Of a stretch of 64,000 nucleotides of DNA, positions 1 to 9,190 are shown in pieces. Each line of letters begins with the position of its first letter. Within the stretch, counting starts at the first letter, position 1. Below the pieces are notes generated by a model. It was not told where the DNA came from and made no database searches. It saw nothing but the letters and a program-made list of their open reading frames with translations. This DNA is from CBDANZ01 sp965197865 (GTDB lineage: Bacteria > Acidobacteriota > Vicinamibacteria > Vicinamibacterales > CAVVIG01): positions 1-64,000 of the forward strand of contig CBDANZ010000005.1 of NCBI GenBank assembly GCA_965197865.1. The letters are read 5' to 3'. Both the position numbers and the translations under genes were made by a program.

Positions 1-486
1 GCGGGACCTCGCCTGTCCGTTAGTGCCGGCTCTTAAGTTCTCCCTCATGACCCCGCTCCTTCCGCGCCCTCAGCCGGGTGCCTCCCGTCTCTAAGATTGC
101 CGATGAACATGCAAACGACTTGCCAACACTATCACGACCTAGAGCATGTAGCAAGCCCCTTGGGCGCGGCAGGCTGGTTCGTTCCGCGACGTCGGCGTGC
201 CGAAACCGTAACCGTCTCGCCTGGAATCGCGTGCGCACGCCTCTTCACAAACAGGCTCGCAACAGCGACTTAGTCGATAAGCCCGCCAGAATCGACAGGC
301 TGTTCAAAACTCGCCATTTAGACGCCAGGTGTCGCCCAAGGGTTCGGCGGCACGTCTCCGATGGCTGTCCTCTTTTTGAGACGGCAGGGAGAGCGAAAAA
401 TTCTCGATGTGTACCCGACAGACGACGCGCACTGTGGCCACGGCTGGTGTCAACCGCGACGGGCGGCGCGGATGAGTCGGCACGGA
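1..486. other. No recognisable gene
   Basis: I see no convincing coding region, RNA gene or repeat in this first half kilobase. Open frames exist on both strands but they are Arg/Ser/Pro-rich and read like frame shadows of GC-rich DNA. No start has a good ribosome binding site. It may be decayed sequence or the flank of something outside the window. Confidence 0.4.
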
Positions 487-762
487 TCAGTGGATGCCCG
501 TGGCCTTCAGGGAAGCGTTCGGCACGACGCCGCGTTCGATAAGCAGCCAACCGCTCCGACGGCTGCCGGTCTTCAGCCAGCGCTCGTACAGGCAGAGGAG
601 ATCCATGTTTGAGCCGCACGCGGGTCGTTCGCTCACCTCGGACAGGACGTCGACAAACGCCACAAATCTGTCGGCAAGCTCGGCGAACACCTCTGGAAAC
701 GTGTCGGTCTCGAAGCGGCTCAGCGCGTTGTATGCCACGCCAGCATGTCGTCCATAGAGGGA
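487..762 (-). pseudogene. 5'-truncated remnant of a hypothetical protein gene
   Basis: The minus strand holds about 90 codons with a protein-like composition, including the words FAELADRFVAFVDVLSEVSE and DLLCLYERWLKTGSRRSGWL, and ends at a TGA. Only a GTG without a ribosome binding site could start it (position 738). The protein-like frame continues upstream of that GTG (YGRHAG) until it meets a stop codon. This suggests the 3' part of a gene whose front is lost. I do not recognise the family with confidence. It could also be a short intact gene of unknown function. Confidence 0.35.
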
Positions 763-877
763 ACGCCTTCAGCCCGTCTTATCCGGGATCCCCATTTCCC
801 GAACAGTCAGTCGCCACGGCAAGGCGCGTTCCGATCGGGCCTGCTGATTTTCCTGGCAATTATACAATAATGCACTT

Positions 878-1522
878 GTGACTTGTTCCTTATGCGGTCA
901 GCGAAAGGCGCGGCGTGCGTGTCCGGCCCTCGGTCGACAGATCTGTGCGGTCTGCTGCGGCACCAAACGCCTCACGGAAATCAAGTGTCCCAGCGACTGC
1001 GCGTATCTTGTCTCGTCGCGCGAGCATCCGCCGGCTGTGGCGATTCGGCAGCACCAGCGCGACGTCGGGCTGTTCGCCCAGTTCCTGCGCAACTTCGACC
1101 GCCGCCAGTCCCAGCTCTTTCTGGCGACCACCACATTTATTGCGCGCTACGAGCCGCCAGAGCTTCAGCCGCTTATCGACGACGACGTTGTGGAGGCAAC
1201 CGAAGCGCTCGCCGCGACGTTCGAGACAGCGTCTCGCGGTCTGATCTACGAGCCTCGCCCTCTGTCCCTTCCAGCCGAACGTCTTGCCACGGCACTCAAG
1301 CCGCTCTTGGCCGAGGCCGGCCGCGGCGGCGGCTCGGCTTTCGAGCGCGACGCAGGTGTCATGCTGCGCAGAATTCAAGAAGCCGTGCGGAGCGTCGGCG
1401 CGGCGCACCCGGAGAATCGGCGTGCGTATCTCGACCTGCTCGCCCGCGTCACGGCGAAGACCGACGGCGGCGACGATCGCGGCCAGGCCGAACGGGAAGC
1501 ATCACGTGTGATAGTGCCGTAA
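878..1522 (+). CDS. Cys-rich N-terminus hypothetical protein (possible zinc site)
   Basis: A 214-residue protein with a GTG start. The first 30 residues hold a cysteine cluster (CSLCG near the start, a lone Cys, then CAVCCG), which suggests a small zinc-binding knuckle. The rest looks helical and has no motif I know. A TATACA/TACAAT sequence at 861-868 lies only about 10 bases before the start, so the message could have a very short leader. The gene is followed closely by rpmB on the same strand. The ORF looks real by its residue pattern; its function is unknown. Confidence 0.7.
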   Translation: MTCSLCGQRKARRACPALGRQICAVCCGTKRLTEIKCPSDCAYLVSSREHPPAVAIRQHQRDVGLFAQFLRNFDRRQSQLFLATTTFIARYEPPELQPLIDDDVVEATEALAATFETASRGLIYEPRPLSLPAERLATALKPLLAEAGRGGGSAFERDAGVMLRRIQEAVRSVGAAHPENRRAYLDLLARVTAKTDGGDDRGQAEREASRVIVP

Positions 1523-1554
1523 CTGTGGTTATACTTGCAGTCGAAGGTGCATTG

Positions 1555-1746
1555 ATGGCCAAGCGTTGCGAAGTTTGTGGAAAGACGCCGGCCTTCGGCC
1601 GGCAGACGAGTCACGCGCACAACGTCAGCTCGCGACGGTTCGAGCCCAACCTTCAGACCGTCAGAGCGATGATCCACGGAGGCGTCAAGCGCATTCGTGT
1701 CTGCACTCGGTGCCTGCGGTCTGGAAAAGTCGTCAAGGCGGCCTAG
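1555..1746 (+). CDS. rpmB: Large ribosomal subunit protein bL28
   Basis: A 63-residue protein of the usual L28 length, a structural part of the 50S subunit. It starts MAKRCEVCGK, continues with the SHAHNVSSRRFEPNLQ stretch typical of L28, and ends KVVKAA. Two Cys pairs (CEVC near residue 5 and CTRC near residue 50) make this the zinc-binding (C+) form of L28. The ATG at 1555 has a GAAGGTG ribosome binding site about 7 bases upstream; a longer open frame upstream is not used. A TATACT at 1530-1535 may be its -10 box. Confidence 0.95.
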   Translation: MAKRCEVCGKTPAFGRQTSHAHNVSSRRFEPNLQTVRAMIHGGVKRIRVCTRCLRSGKVVKAA

Positions 1747-1761
1747 CGCCGGCCGCCGCTC

Positions 1762-2151
1762 ATGCCGAGACAGGCGATCTCCAGCCCCGACGCGCCCTCG
1801 CCGGTCGGCCCGTATTCGTCCGCCCTCCGCGCGGGTCAGCTTCTCTTTATTTCAGGACAAGTTCCGCTCGATCCGGCCACGGGAAAGATGGTCGCAGGTG
1901 ATATCGCCGATCAAACACGCCGCGCGCTCGAAAACGTCGGCGCCCTGCTCAGCGCCGCCGGCCTGTCGTTCTGGCACGTCGTGCGCACGACTGTGTTTCT
2001 TGCCGACATGAACGACTTCAAGACGATGAACGATGTGTATGCCACGTTTTTCCCCGAGCCGTACCCGGCGCGTTCAACCATCCAGGCGGCCCGGCTCCCA
2101 CACGACGCGCGCGTGGAGATCGATCTAATCGCATCGTACGAAGGCGGGTAG
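1762..2151 (+). CDS. ridA: RidA family enamine/imine deaminase
   Basis: A 129-residue protein of normal Rid/YjgF/UK114 length. RidA hydrolyses reactive 2-aminoacrylate and related enamine/imine intermediates released by PLP enzymes, protecting other enzymes in the cytoplasm. The family marks are present: SPVGPYSSALRAGQLLFISGQ near the N-terminus and the active-site block ARSTIQAARLP with its arginine near residue 104, then RVEIDLIA. It lies just after rpmB and converges on the RelA/SpoT gene with only 6 bases between the stops. Confidence 0.93.
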   Translation: MPRQAISSPDAPSPVGPYSSALRAGQLLFISGQVPLDPATGKMVAGDIADQTRRALENVGALLSAAGLSFWHVVRTTVFLADMNDFKTMNDVYATFFPEPYPARSTIQAARLPHDARVEIDLIASYEGG

Positions 2152-2157
2152 GGCGGT

Positions 2158-4332
<2,175 letters not shown>

Positions 4333-4424
4333 GGGAAATTGGGTCTAATCAGTTGTCTGACGAAGGGTTAGTCCCCCCCGACATCATCCCTTGACCTAAT
4401 GATACGGAGGGGGTTCAATGCGCC

Positions 4425-4454
4425 TTGACTTATTTTTTGGGGGGTCACTATACT
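4425..4454 (+). promoter_or_regulatory. Sigma-70 type promoter for the TPR lipoprotein gene
   Basis: TTGACT (4425-4430) and TATACT (4449-4454) are separated by 18 bases, close to the sigma-70 consensus. Transcription would start near 4461, giving a leader of about 130 bases before the ATG at 4589. Confidence 0.6.
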
Positions 4455-4588
4455 TGCACCATGTCGCCCGGTAATTCTGCGGTCATTCTCTTGGTTGCAA
4501 CCACACGGCGTCGAAAGTGGGGCCCGGCCGGAGCTTCTGTCACAAGGAACACGATATGTCGTCGATTTATGGCGCCAAGGAGGGTGCA

Positions 4589-5563
4589 ATGCGCAAGCAG
4601 CTGAACTCCTGGGGGACAGCAACGCTAGCGATGGTGGCGATGATCGGACTGTTGTCGACGACGGCCTGCGGGCAGTTCGCCTCGCTTAAAGGGAAAATGA
4701 AGTTTAAGGAGGGCAACATAGCGTATCAGCAGGCGAACTATCCGAGGGCGATCGAGCTGTACGAGGAAACGCTCCAAGACGATCCAGACCTGGTATCGGT
4801 GTACTTCTTCCTTGGCAACAGCTACGACAACCTCTACAAGCCGGGCGTGGAAGACCCGGACAATGACGCGACGCTTATCGAGGCTGTCAAGAACTACGAG
4901 ATAGCGGCCGAACGGCTTTCGACCGACACCCCGGAAGACCTGCAGCTGAAGATGCTCTCTTACCAGTACCTCGCAGCGGCCTACGGACCTGACAAATTCG
5001 ACGATCCCGCCAAGGTGGAGCCTGTCCTCCAGCGTGTGATTGAGCTCGATCCCAGCGATCCGCTCAACTACTTCTCGCTCGCGAAGCTTTACGAAGACGC
5101 AGGCGCTTACCCTGAGGCCGAGCGGGTGTACCTCCTCGGCAAGGACGCCAAGCCGAAGGACCCCAGCGTGTACATGCAGTTGGCTGGCTATTACAACCGC
5201 CAGAACGAGTTCGACAAGACGATCGAGGCGCTCGAACAGCGCACCATCCTGGAACCGAACAATCCGGAAGCCTTCTTCACGCTCTGTACCTTCTTCTGGG
5301 ACAATGCTCAACGCAACGTTGTGTTGAGTGACGAGGAAAAGATGGTGCTCGTGGACAGGGGGAAGACGGCCGTCAATCGCGCGCTGCAGATTCGGCCAGA
5401 GTACATGGAAGCGATAGTTTACAAAGGCCTCCTGCTGCGCCTCCAGGCGAACTTGGAAGAGGACCCGGCCCAACAGCAGGCGCTCCTCAACCAGGCCACC
5501 CAGCTACAGGGCGAGGCGGATGAGATCCGCAAGAAGAGAGCCGCCGGTCTCGCCAGCGACTAG
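4589..5563 (+). CDS. TPR-repeat lipoprotein
   Basis: A 324-residue protein. An in-frame ATG lies 24 codons upstream, but the ATG at 4589 has a strong AAGGAGGG ribosome binding site 5-6 bases before it, and only this start gives a proper signal: MRKQ, a hydrophobic stretch, then the lipobox-like LSTTACGQ with Cys near residue 25. It is probably lipidated and held in the outer or inner membrane. The mature part is tetratricopeptide repeats (for example FKEGNIAYQQANYPRAIELY and YFSLAKLYEDAGAYPEAERV), a protein-binding scaffold. It is a single-gene unit with its own promoter and terminator. Partner unknown. Confidence 0.88.
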   Translation: MRKQLNSWGTATLAMVAMIGLLSTTACGQFASLKGKMKFKEGNIAYQQANYPRAIELYEETLQDDPDLVSVYFFLGNSYDNLYKPGVEDPDNDATLIEAVKNYEIAAERLSTDTPEDLQLKMLSYQYLAAAYGPDKFDDPAKVEPVLQRVIELDPSDPLNYFSLAKLYEDAGAYPEAERVYLLGKDAKPKDPSVYMQLAGYYNRQNEFDKTIEALEQRTILEPNNPEAFFTLCTFFWDNAQRNVVLSDEEKMVLVDRGKTAVNRALQIRPEYMEAIVYKGLLLRLQANLEEDPAQQQALLNQATQLQGEADEIRKKRAAGLASD

Positions 5564-5598
5564 CGAGAGAAACGTCGATTCAAACCGGATGGATCAAG

Positions 5599-5629
5599 AG
5601 ACCGCCATATTTTTCTGGCGGTCTTTTTT
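5599..5629 (+). terminator. Rho-independent terminator of the TPR lipoprotein gene
   Basis: A perfect 9-bp stem AGACCGCCA (5599-5607) / TGGCGGTCT (5616-5624) with an 8-base loop is followed by a run of T (5624-5629). It lies 36 bases after the stop codon. Confidence 0.92.
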
Positions 5630-5639
5630 CGTCTCATCG

Positions 5640-6038
5640 TTCGGGCCGACTTCAACGTGGCGCACGGCCGGCGCCTGACGGCGCGTCACAACTACATCGA
5701 CGTGATCAACCACATCGGCCGGTCTGACGCCACGCGGGTACATCATCCCAGATAACTTCTATCAGTTCACCTCGAACCCGAACTCCACAGCCGTGCAGGA
5801 CCGGAGCTCTCTTGTCGGCGGCCTGAACGAGTTCCGATTTACCTATACCAGCGTGTCCGGGAGGAGCGAGCCGGCCGGCCGGAAGAGGTGCGGCCGTTCC
5901 TGTAGGTCGACGCGCGCGTCGGCGGCACGTTTAGTGGCGGTCGAGACGCTCAGGGCAACCCCACCTTCCAGGAAGTTTCTTCGCGACGATTTGAAGTCGC
6001 GCCGGCAGGCGCAGTGGGATCTCAAGGGAAGATTCTGA
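5640..6038 (+). pseudogene. Frameshifted fragment of a TonB-dependent (Oar-like) receptor
   Basis: Reading the plus strand from 5648 gives ADFNVAHGRRLTARHNYIDV. The frame then breaks near 5735 and resumes one frame over as YIIPDNFYQFTSNPNSTA and GLNEFRFTYTSV. This order of words (bait-like LTARHNY, then PDNFYQF, then NEFRFTYT) resembles the barrel region of large acidobacterial Oar-like TonB-dependent receptors; that family link is from memory. A third frame with a TAG (around 5902) seems to carry the continuation (VDARVGGTFSGGRDAQGNPTF). No start, plug domain or C-terminal strand is present. It lies just beyond a terminator and next to the TonB operon. Confidence 0.55.
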
Positions 6039-6062
6039 CAGCGGGGAGAGAGTCTGGCTCGA

Positions 6063-6083
6063 GGCTGCGGGCGGCCCGCAGCC
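6063..6083. terminator. Hairpin downstream of the exbD operon
   Basis: A perfect 9-bp stem GGCTGCGGG/CCCGCAGCC with a 3-base loop lies 16 bases past the stop of the last exbD (minus strand). No T-run follows on either strand, so it may only mark or protect the 3' end of the message. Confidence 0.4.
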
Positions 6084-6098
6084 CCAGAACCCATGGTG

Positions 6099-6587
6099 TT
6101 AGTTGCCCGCGGCGACGCCGGCTGCCCTGCGCATGCCGTCGGTGACGATACCGACCTTGTCGACACCGGCGCCCTTCGCCGCGTCGATGACCACGATAAT
6201 GTCCCCGTACAGGAGCGAGCCGTCCGCGACGATGAACATCGTTTTGTCGTTCCGCTCGGCGAAGATAGCCCGCAGTCGGCCCTCGAGCGCCCCAACGCTG
6301 ACGTCCTGCTGGTTGACCGCGATGCGTCCGTCAGCCGTGTATTCGAGCACGATCTGTTGCCCAGGTTCGACCACCTCAGACGCGGCTCTTCTGGTTTCGA
6401 GCGGCAGGTTGATGTCGATGCCCTTCTGGCTCAACGGCAGCGCCGCCATGAAGATGACGAGGAGGACCAGGAGCACGTCAACCATCGGGGTCACGTTCAT
6501 GTCCGGATTGGGCTGCGGAATTGTGGCCTTGAAGACCTTGTCGGCGCCGTGGTGCTTGTGGGCGTGTGCCAGGGCGGCGTGTGCCAT
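6099..6587 (-). CDS. exbD: ExbD/TolR family biopolymer transport protein (second copy)
   Basis: A 162-residue ExbD/TolR protein: a His/Ala-rich cytoplasmic tail (MAHAALAHAHKHHGAD), one membrane segment at about 37-57 that begins with the proton-carrying aspartate in NVTPMVDVLLVLLVIFMAA, and a periplasmic domain ending in KVGIVTDGMRRA. With ExbB it forms the motor that uses proton motive force to energise TonB. Its ATG overlaps the stop of the preceding frame by one base (TGATG), so it is probably translationally coupled. It differs from the first ExbD by its longer N-terminal tail. Confidence 0.93.
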   Translation of the reverse strand: MAHAALAHAHKHHGADKVFKATIPQPNPDMNVTPMVDVLLVLLVIFMAALPLSQKGIDINLPLETRRAASEVVEPGQQIVLEYTADGRIAVNQQDVSVGALEGRLRAIFAERNDKTMFIVADGSLLYGDIIVVIDAAKGAGVDKVGIVTDGMRRAAGVAAGN

Positions 6588-6748
6588 CAGTTACCTCCCA
6601 GGAACCCTGTTCCAGGCGTCTTGCGCTCGGTGATTGTGGCCTTGAAGACCTTGTCGGCGGCGCCGTGGTGCTTGTGGGCGTGTGCCCGGGCGGCGTGTGC
6701 CATCAGTTACCTCCCAGGAACCCTGTTCCAGGCGTCTTGCGCTCGGTG
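6520..6748. repeat. Imperfect tandem duplication across the exbD-exbD junction
   Basis: Copy 1 is 6520-6632 (113 bases) and copy 2 is 6633-6748 (116 bases). They are nearly identical. The visible differences are a 3-base insertion (an extra GCG, which keeps the frame) and one A/C change that turns Leu into Arg. Each copy holds the end of the first exbD and the start of the second. Confidence 0.93.
6587..6703 (-). CDS. 38-residue chimeric frame made by the exbD junction duplication
   Basis: Between the two exbD genes lies an open frame of 38 codons. It begins like the second ExbD (MAHAARAHAHKHHGAADKVF) and ends like the first ExbD (TERKTPGTGFLGGN). It overlaps both neighbours by TGATG, so ribosomes finishing the first exbD could run through it to the second. 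It has no membrane segment. It arises from a tandem copy of about 115 bases, and its frame has been kept. It may be a passive relay that preserves coupling; whether the peptide does anything is unknown. Confidence 0.5.
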   Translation of the reverse strand: MAHAARAHAHKHHGAADKVFKATITERKTPGTGFLGGN

Positions 6749-7143
6749 ATGAGGGCGATATTCTCGATTTGAGCCGCGCGGAGCTGGTCCATCACCGTCA
6801 TTACGGTGGAGTAGTCCACGGCTTCATCGGCCTTGATGAGGACGATCTTGTCGAGACTGCCCCTAAGGGACTCTTCCACCCTATTCCCGAGATCGTTCGT
6901 CTCGATAAACCTCGCGTTTAAGTAGACAGCTTTGTTGGCGGCGATCGACACGACCGTCTGTTCCTGCGTCTCAGGCTTGTCGGCATAGTTGTCCGCCAGC
7001 GGAAGTGTGAGGGGGACTCCCTGCTGCAGCAGCGGCGCCACCAGCATCATGATGACGAGCAGCACGAGCATGACGTCGACCAGCGGCGTCACGTTGATAT
7101 CGTTCTTGAAACCGCCTTGGGCGCCGCCCAGATCCATTGCCAT
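6703..7143 (-). CDS. exbD: ExbD/TolR family biopolymer transport protein (first copy)
   Basis: A 146-residue ExbD/TolR protein. After a short cytoplasmic tail, the membrane segment at about 18-40 starts with the key aspartate (INVTPLVDVMLVLLVIMMLV). The periplasmic domain follows (VLIKADEAVDYSTVMTVMDQ) and ends GTGFLGGN. It lies 21 bases after exbB and overlaps the next frame by TGATG. Two different ExbD proteins with a single ExbB may form mixed motors; that is inference from the gene order. Confidence 0.93.
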   Translation of the reverse strand: MAMDLGGAQGGFKNDINVTPLVDVMLVLLVIMMLVAPLLQQGVPLTLPLADNYADKPETQEQTVVSIAANKAVYLNARFIETNDLGNRVEESLRGSLDKIVLIKADEAVDYSTVMTVMDQLRAAQIENIALITERKTPGTGFLGGN

Positions 7144-7164
7144 AAGGGTTCTCCTGCAGCGTTC

Positions 7165-7845
7165 CTAAGCCGTTTTTCTAATGAAGAAGTCGACGAGCTC
7201 CGACGACGAGTTGTCCATTTCCACGTTGAAGTACTCGACGCGGCCCGTCAGATAGTTGTAGAACCACACCGCCGGAATCGCGACAACGAGCCCGAGCGCG
7301 GTCTCGACGAGCGCCTCTGCGATGCCGGCCGACACGGCGCCGATACCACCCGAGCCACTGGTCGCGATGCCCTGAAACGCGTTAATAACGCCGACCACCG
7401 TGCCGAGCAGGCCGACAAACGGCGCTGTCGATCCGATCGTCGCAAGCGCCGGCACGCCCTTCTTGAGATCCGAGGCGGTGAGCGCCGAGGCTCGCTGAAT
7501 CGAGCGGCGCACGGTGTCTATCAGATCTTCACGACTCAGGCTGGTACCGCTGTCCTGCTGGAACTGATACTCCTGCAGCCCCGCGACGACGACTTTCGCA
7601 AGATGGCTATAACGGTAATTCTTCGACGACGAGAGCGCGATCGCTTCCTTGAGCCGACCATCCTTCAAGTGCTTGGCCACCTGCGGCGCGAAGAGCTTCG
7701 ACTGGTTGCGGCACTGCATGAAAGTATAGATACGCTCGACTGCGACGCCGACCGACCACATCGACATAAAGAAGAGAATCCAGGCCACCGCCTTGGCGAT
7801 GAACCCCATCTGCTGCCACATTGCAATTAGATCCACTGTCCACAC
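7165..7845 (-). CDS. exbB: MotA/TolQ/ExbB family proton channel protein
   Basis: A 226-residue ExbB/TolQ protein with three membrane segments: about 13-33 (AKAVAWILFFMSMWSVGVAV), and a pair around 120-145 and 160-185 (TAPFVGLLGTVVGVINAFQG and ALGLVVAIPAVWFYNYL). Five ExbB subunits with ExbD make the proton-driven motor for TonB. The start is uncertain: the GTG at 7845 touches its GGAG ribosome binding site, and a GTG at 7836 is better spaced. It lies between tonB and the two exbD genes on the same strand. Confidence 0.92.
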   Translation of the reverse strand: MWTVDLIAMWQQMGFIAKAVAWILFFMSMWSVGVAVERIYTFMQCRNQSKLFAPQVAKHLKDGRLKEAIALSSSKNYRYSHLAKVVVAGLQEYQFQQDSGTSLSREDLIDTVRRSIQRASALTASDLKKGVPALATIGSTAPFVGLLGTVVGVINAFQGIATSGSGGIGAVSAGIAEALVETALGLVVAIPAVWFYNYLTGRVEYFNVEMDNSSSELVDFFIRKTA

Positions 7846-7946
7846 TCCTTCCTTACAAAGATGAAGCTTCCATATGACGAGCTACCGGTTACGGGCCTCC
7901 CACGAACGAGCGAACCCGGTCGAACGGGACCTCGCCATTACTGCCG

Positions 7947-8642
7947 CTACTGTAGCGTGAAATTCACGGTGACGGTCATGATGACCGGCACCGGCACGCC
8001 GTTGAGCAGGGTCGGAGTGAACTGCCACTGCCTCACGGCGTTGAGCGCCGCCGCGTCGAGCAGCGGAACCGACCGAAGTACCTTCGCATCTATCACCTGG
8101 CCATCGGGCCCAATCGTCGCCTCGATGATCACGACGCCCTGCACCCGCGCCGACTGTGCGATGGACGGGTAGACCGGCCTCACATCCTTGATCTTCGTTG
8201 GCGGCTTGATGTTTCCGCCGACCCGCACCGGCGGCGGTGGCGGGGGCGGCGGCGGGGCCGGCGCCACAAGGCCGCCGATGATGCCGCCAGTCACCCCACC
8301 CACGGTCCCTTCGATCTGGACCTGTCTGACCACCACCGGTTCAGGGGCAATTTCCGCCGGCGCTTCGACCGGCGCAGCGGTCGGATTGAAGTCTACCGGC
8401 GGCGGCGGCGTTGCTACCTCCGGCGGGGGCGGGGGCGGCGGCGGCGGAGGCGGCGGGGGTGCCGCCACAAAGGCCATCATCGCGGGTGGCCGCGGCAGCA
8501 CGTCGGCTGCCATCAGCGGAATGATCACGACGGCCCCAATCACCACGGTGTGCGCAAGAATCGAGAGCGGGACCGTGTACCACTTCTGGGCACCGAGCGT
8601 GATCTGTGGATTGACGATCTCGCCAAATAGTTCACGTGGCAC
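7947..8642 (-). CDS. tonB: TonB family energy transducer
   Basis: A 231-residue TonB protein: cytoplasmic tail, membrane anchor at about 25-47 (LSILAHTVVIGAVVIIPLMA), a periplasmic linker with two polyproline runs (13 and 9 prolines), and a C-terminal TonB domain (VRPVYPSIAQSARVQGVVII ... LDAAALNAVRQWQFTP). It passes ExbB/ExbD energy to outer-membrane receptors. The GTG start has an AGGAGG ribosome binding site 9 bases before it. First gene of the operon. Long Pro runs usually need EF-P for translation. The only receptor-like sequence in the window is the broken fragment at 5.6-6.0 kb. Confidence 0.93.
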   Translation of the reverse strand: MPRELFGEIVNPQITLGAQKWYTVPLSILAHTVVIGAVVIIPLMAADVLPRPPAMMAFVAAPPPPPPPPPPPPPEVATPPPPVDFNPTAAPVEAPAEIAPEPVVVRQVQIEGTVGGVTGGIIGGLVAPAPPPPPPPPPVRVGGNIKPPTKIKDVRPVYPSIAQSARVQGVVIIEATIGPDGQVIDAKVLRSVPLLDAAALNAVRQWQFTPTLLNGVPVPVIMTVTVNFTLQ

Positions 8643-8772
8643 GAGTCGAATCCTCCTCGTAAGTTATTGCATCTACAACCTATATATCTCTATGATACCA
8701 GCGATATCTACATAATTGTAATATCTGTGATGTTGCGGCGATAGCAGGAGCGCTAGTCGAACAAGAGCGCGG

Positions 8773-8802
8773 ATTATAGTCAGTTGTCAAACTCAGTGTC
8801 AA
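8773..8802 (-). promoter_or_regulatory. Consensus sigma-70 promoter of the tonB operon
   Basis: On the minus strand a perfect TTGACA (8802-8797) and a perfect TATAAT (8778-8773) are 18 bases apart. A second TTGACA lies between them (8790-8785). Transcription would start near 8766, leaving a leader of about 125 bases, AT-rich compared with its surroundings, before the tonB GTG. Confidence 0.75.
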
Positions 8803-8919
8803 TAAGAAACCCCTTAGAACATTAACCACCAGATTTCCTCAAATAGCTCCTGCGCATCCGGACATCCGCTGGGGCCGGGCCTTCCCCGAAACCGTTACGG
8901 CGGGGCCTTTGCGGCCCGA

Positions 8920-9190
8920 ATCTGCATCCCGAAAACCGACCGTCAGACGAAAATCACCAAGAGGCCGAAGAAAACGGCCCTGAAAGCAGGTGGCTGAGGC
9001 CCGGACGACCTCGGAGGCCAGCCTCACGGCCAGCAGGCCAAACAGGTGTCGTGAACTTGATGACGGGATTCATGGCCACCGATGAGGTGTCTTTGAACGG
9101 GTCGCCGACAGTGTCGCCAACCACGGTCGCCGCGTGCAGCTCGGTGCCCCTCGCCTTGAGCTTCCACCACGACGATCTCCTAGCTAGAGG
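8920..9190 (-). pseudogene. Decayed 3' end of a second membrane pyrophosphatase gene
   Basis: The minus strand reads TELHAATVVGDTVGDPFKDT then SSVAMNPVIKF, which is the C-terminal catalytic block of membrane pyrophosphatases. One extra base follows, after which TTLFGLLAV can be read. Further on another frame gives AVFFGLLVIFV-stop-RSVFGMQ, where the stop is TGA in place of a likely Trp codon. The wording (SSVAMNPVIKF against GPSLNILIKL) shows it is not a copy of the intact neighbour but a different subfamily. It lies directly past the intact gene's stop and has at least two frameshifts. Confidence 0.75.

Noticed and set aside
105..130. GCAAACGAC text resembling the start of a tmRNA tag
   Set aside because: No matching tRNA-like ends or stop-coded tag of normal form was found on either side.
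78..619. Overlapping open frames on both strands in the first 600 bases
   Set aside because: Arg/Ser/Pro-rich text without ribosome binding sites or family words; typical shadows in GC-rich DNA.
8188..8715. Plus-strand frame rich in Gly
   Set aside because: It is the complement of the polyproline linker of TonB; composition explains it.
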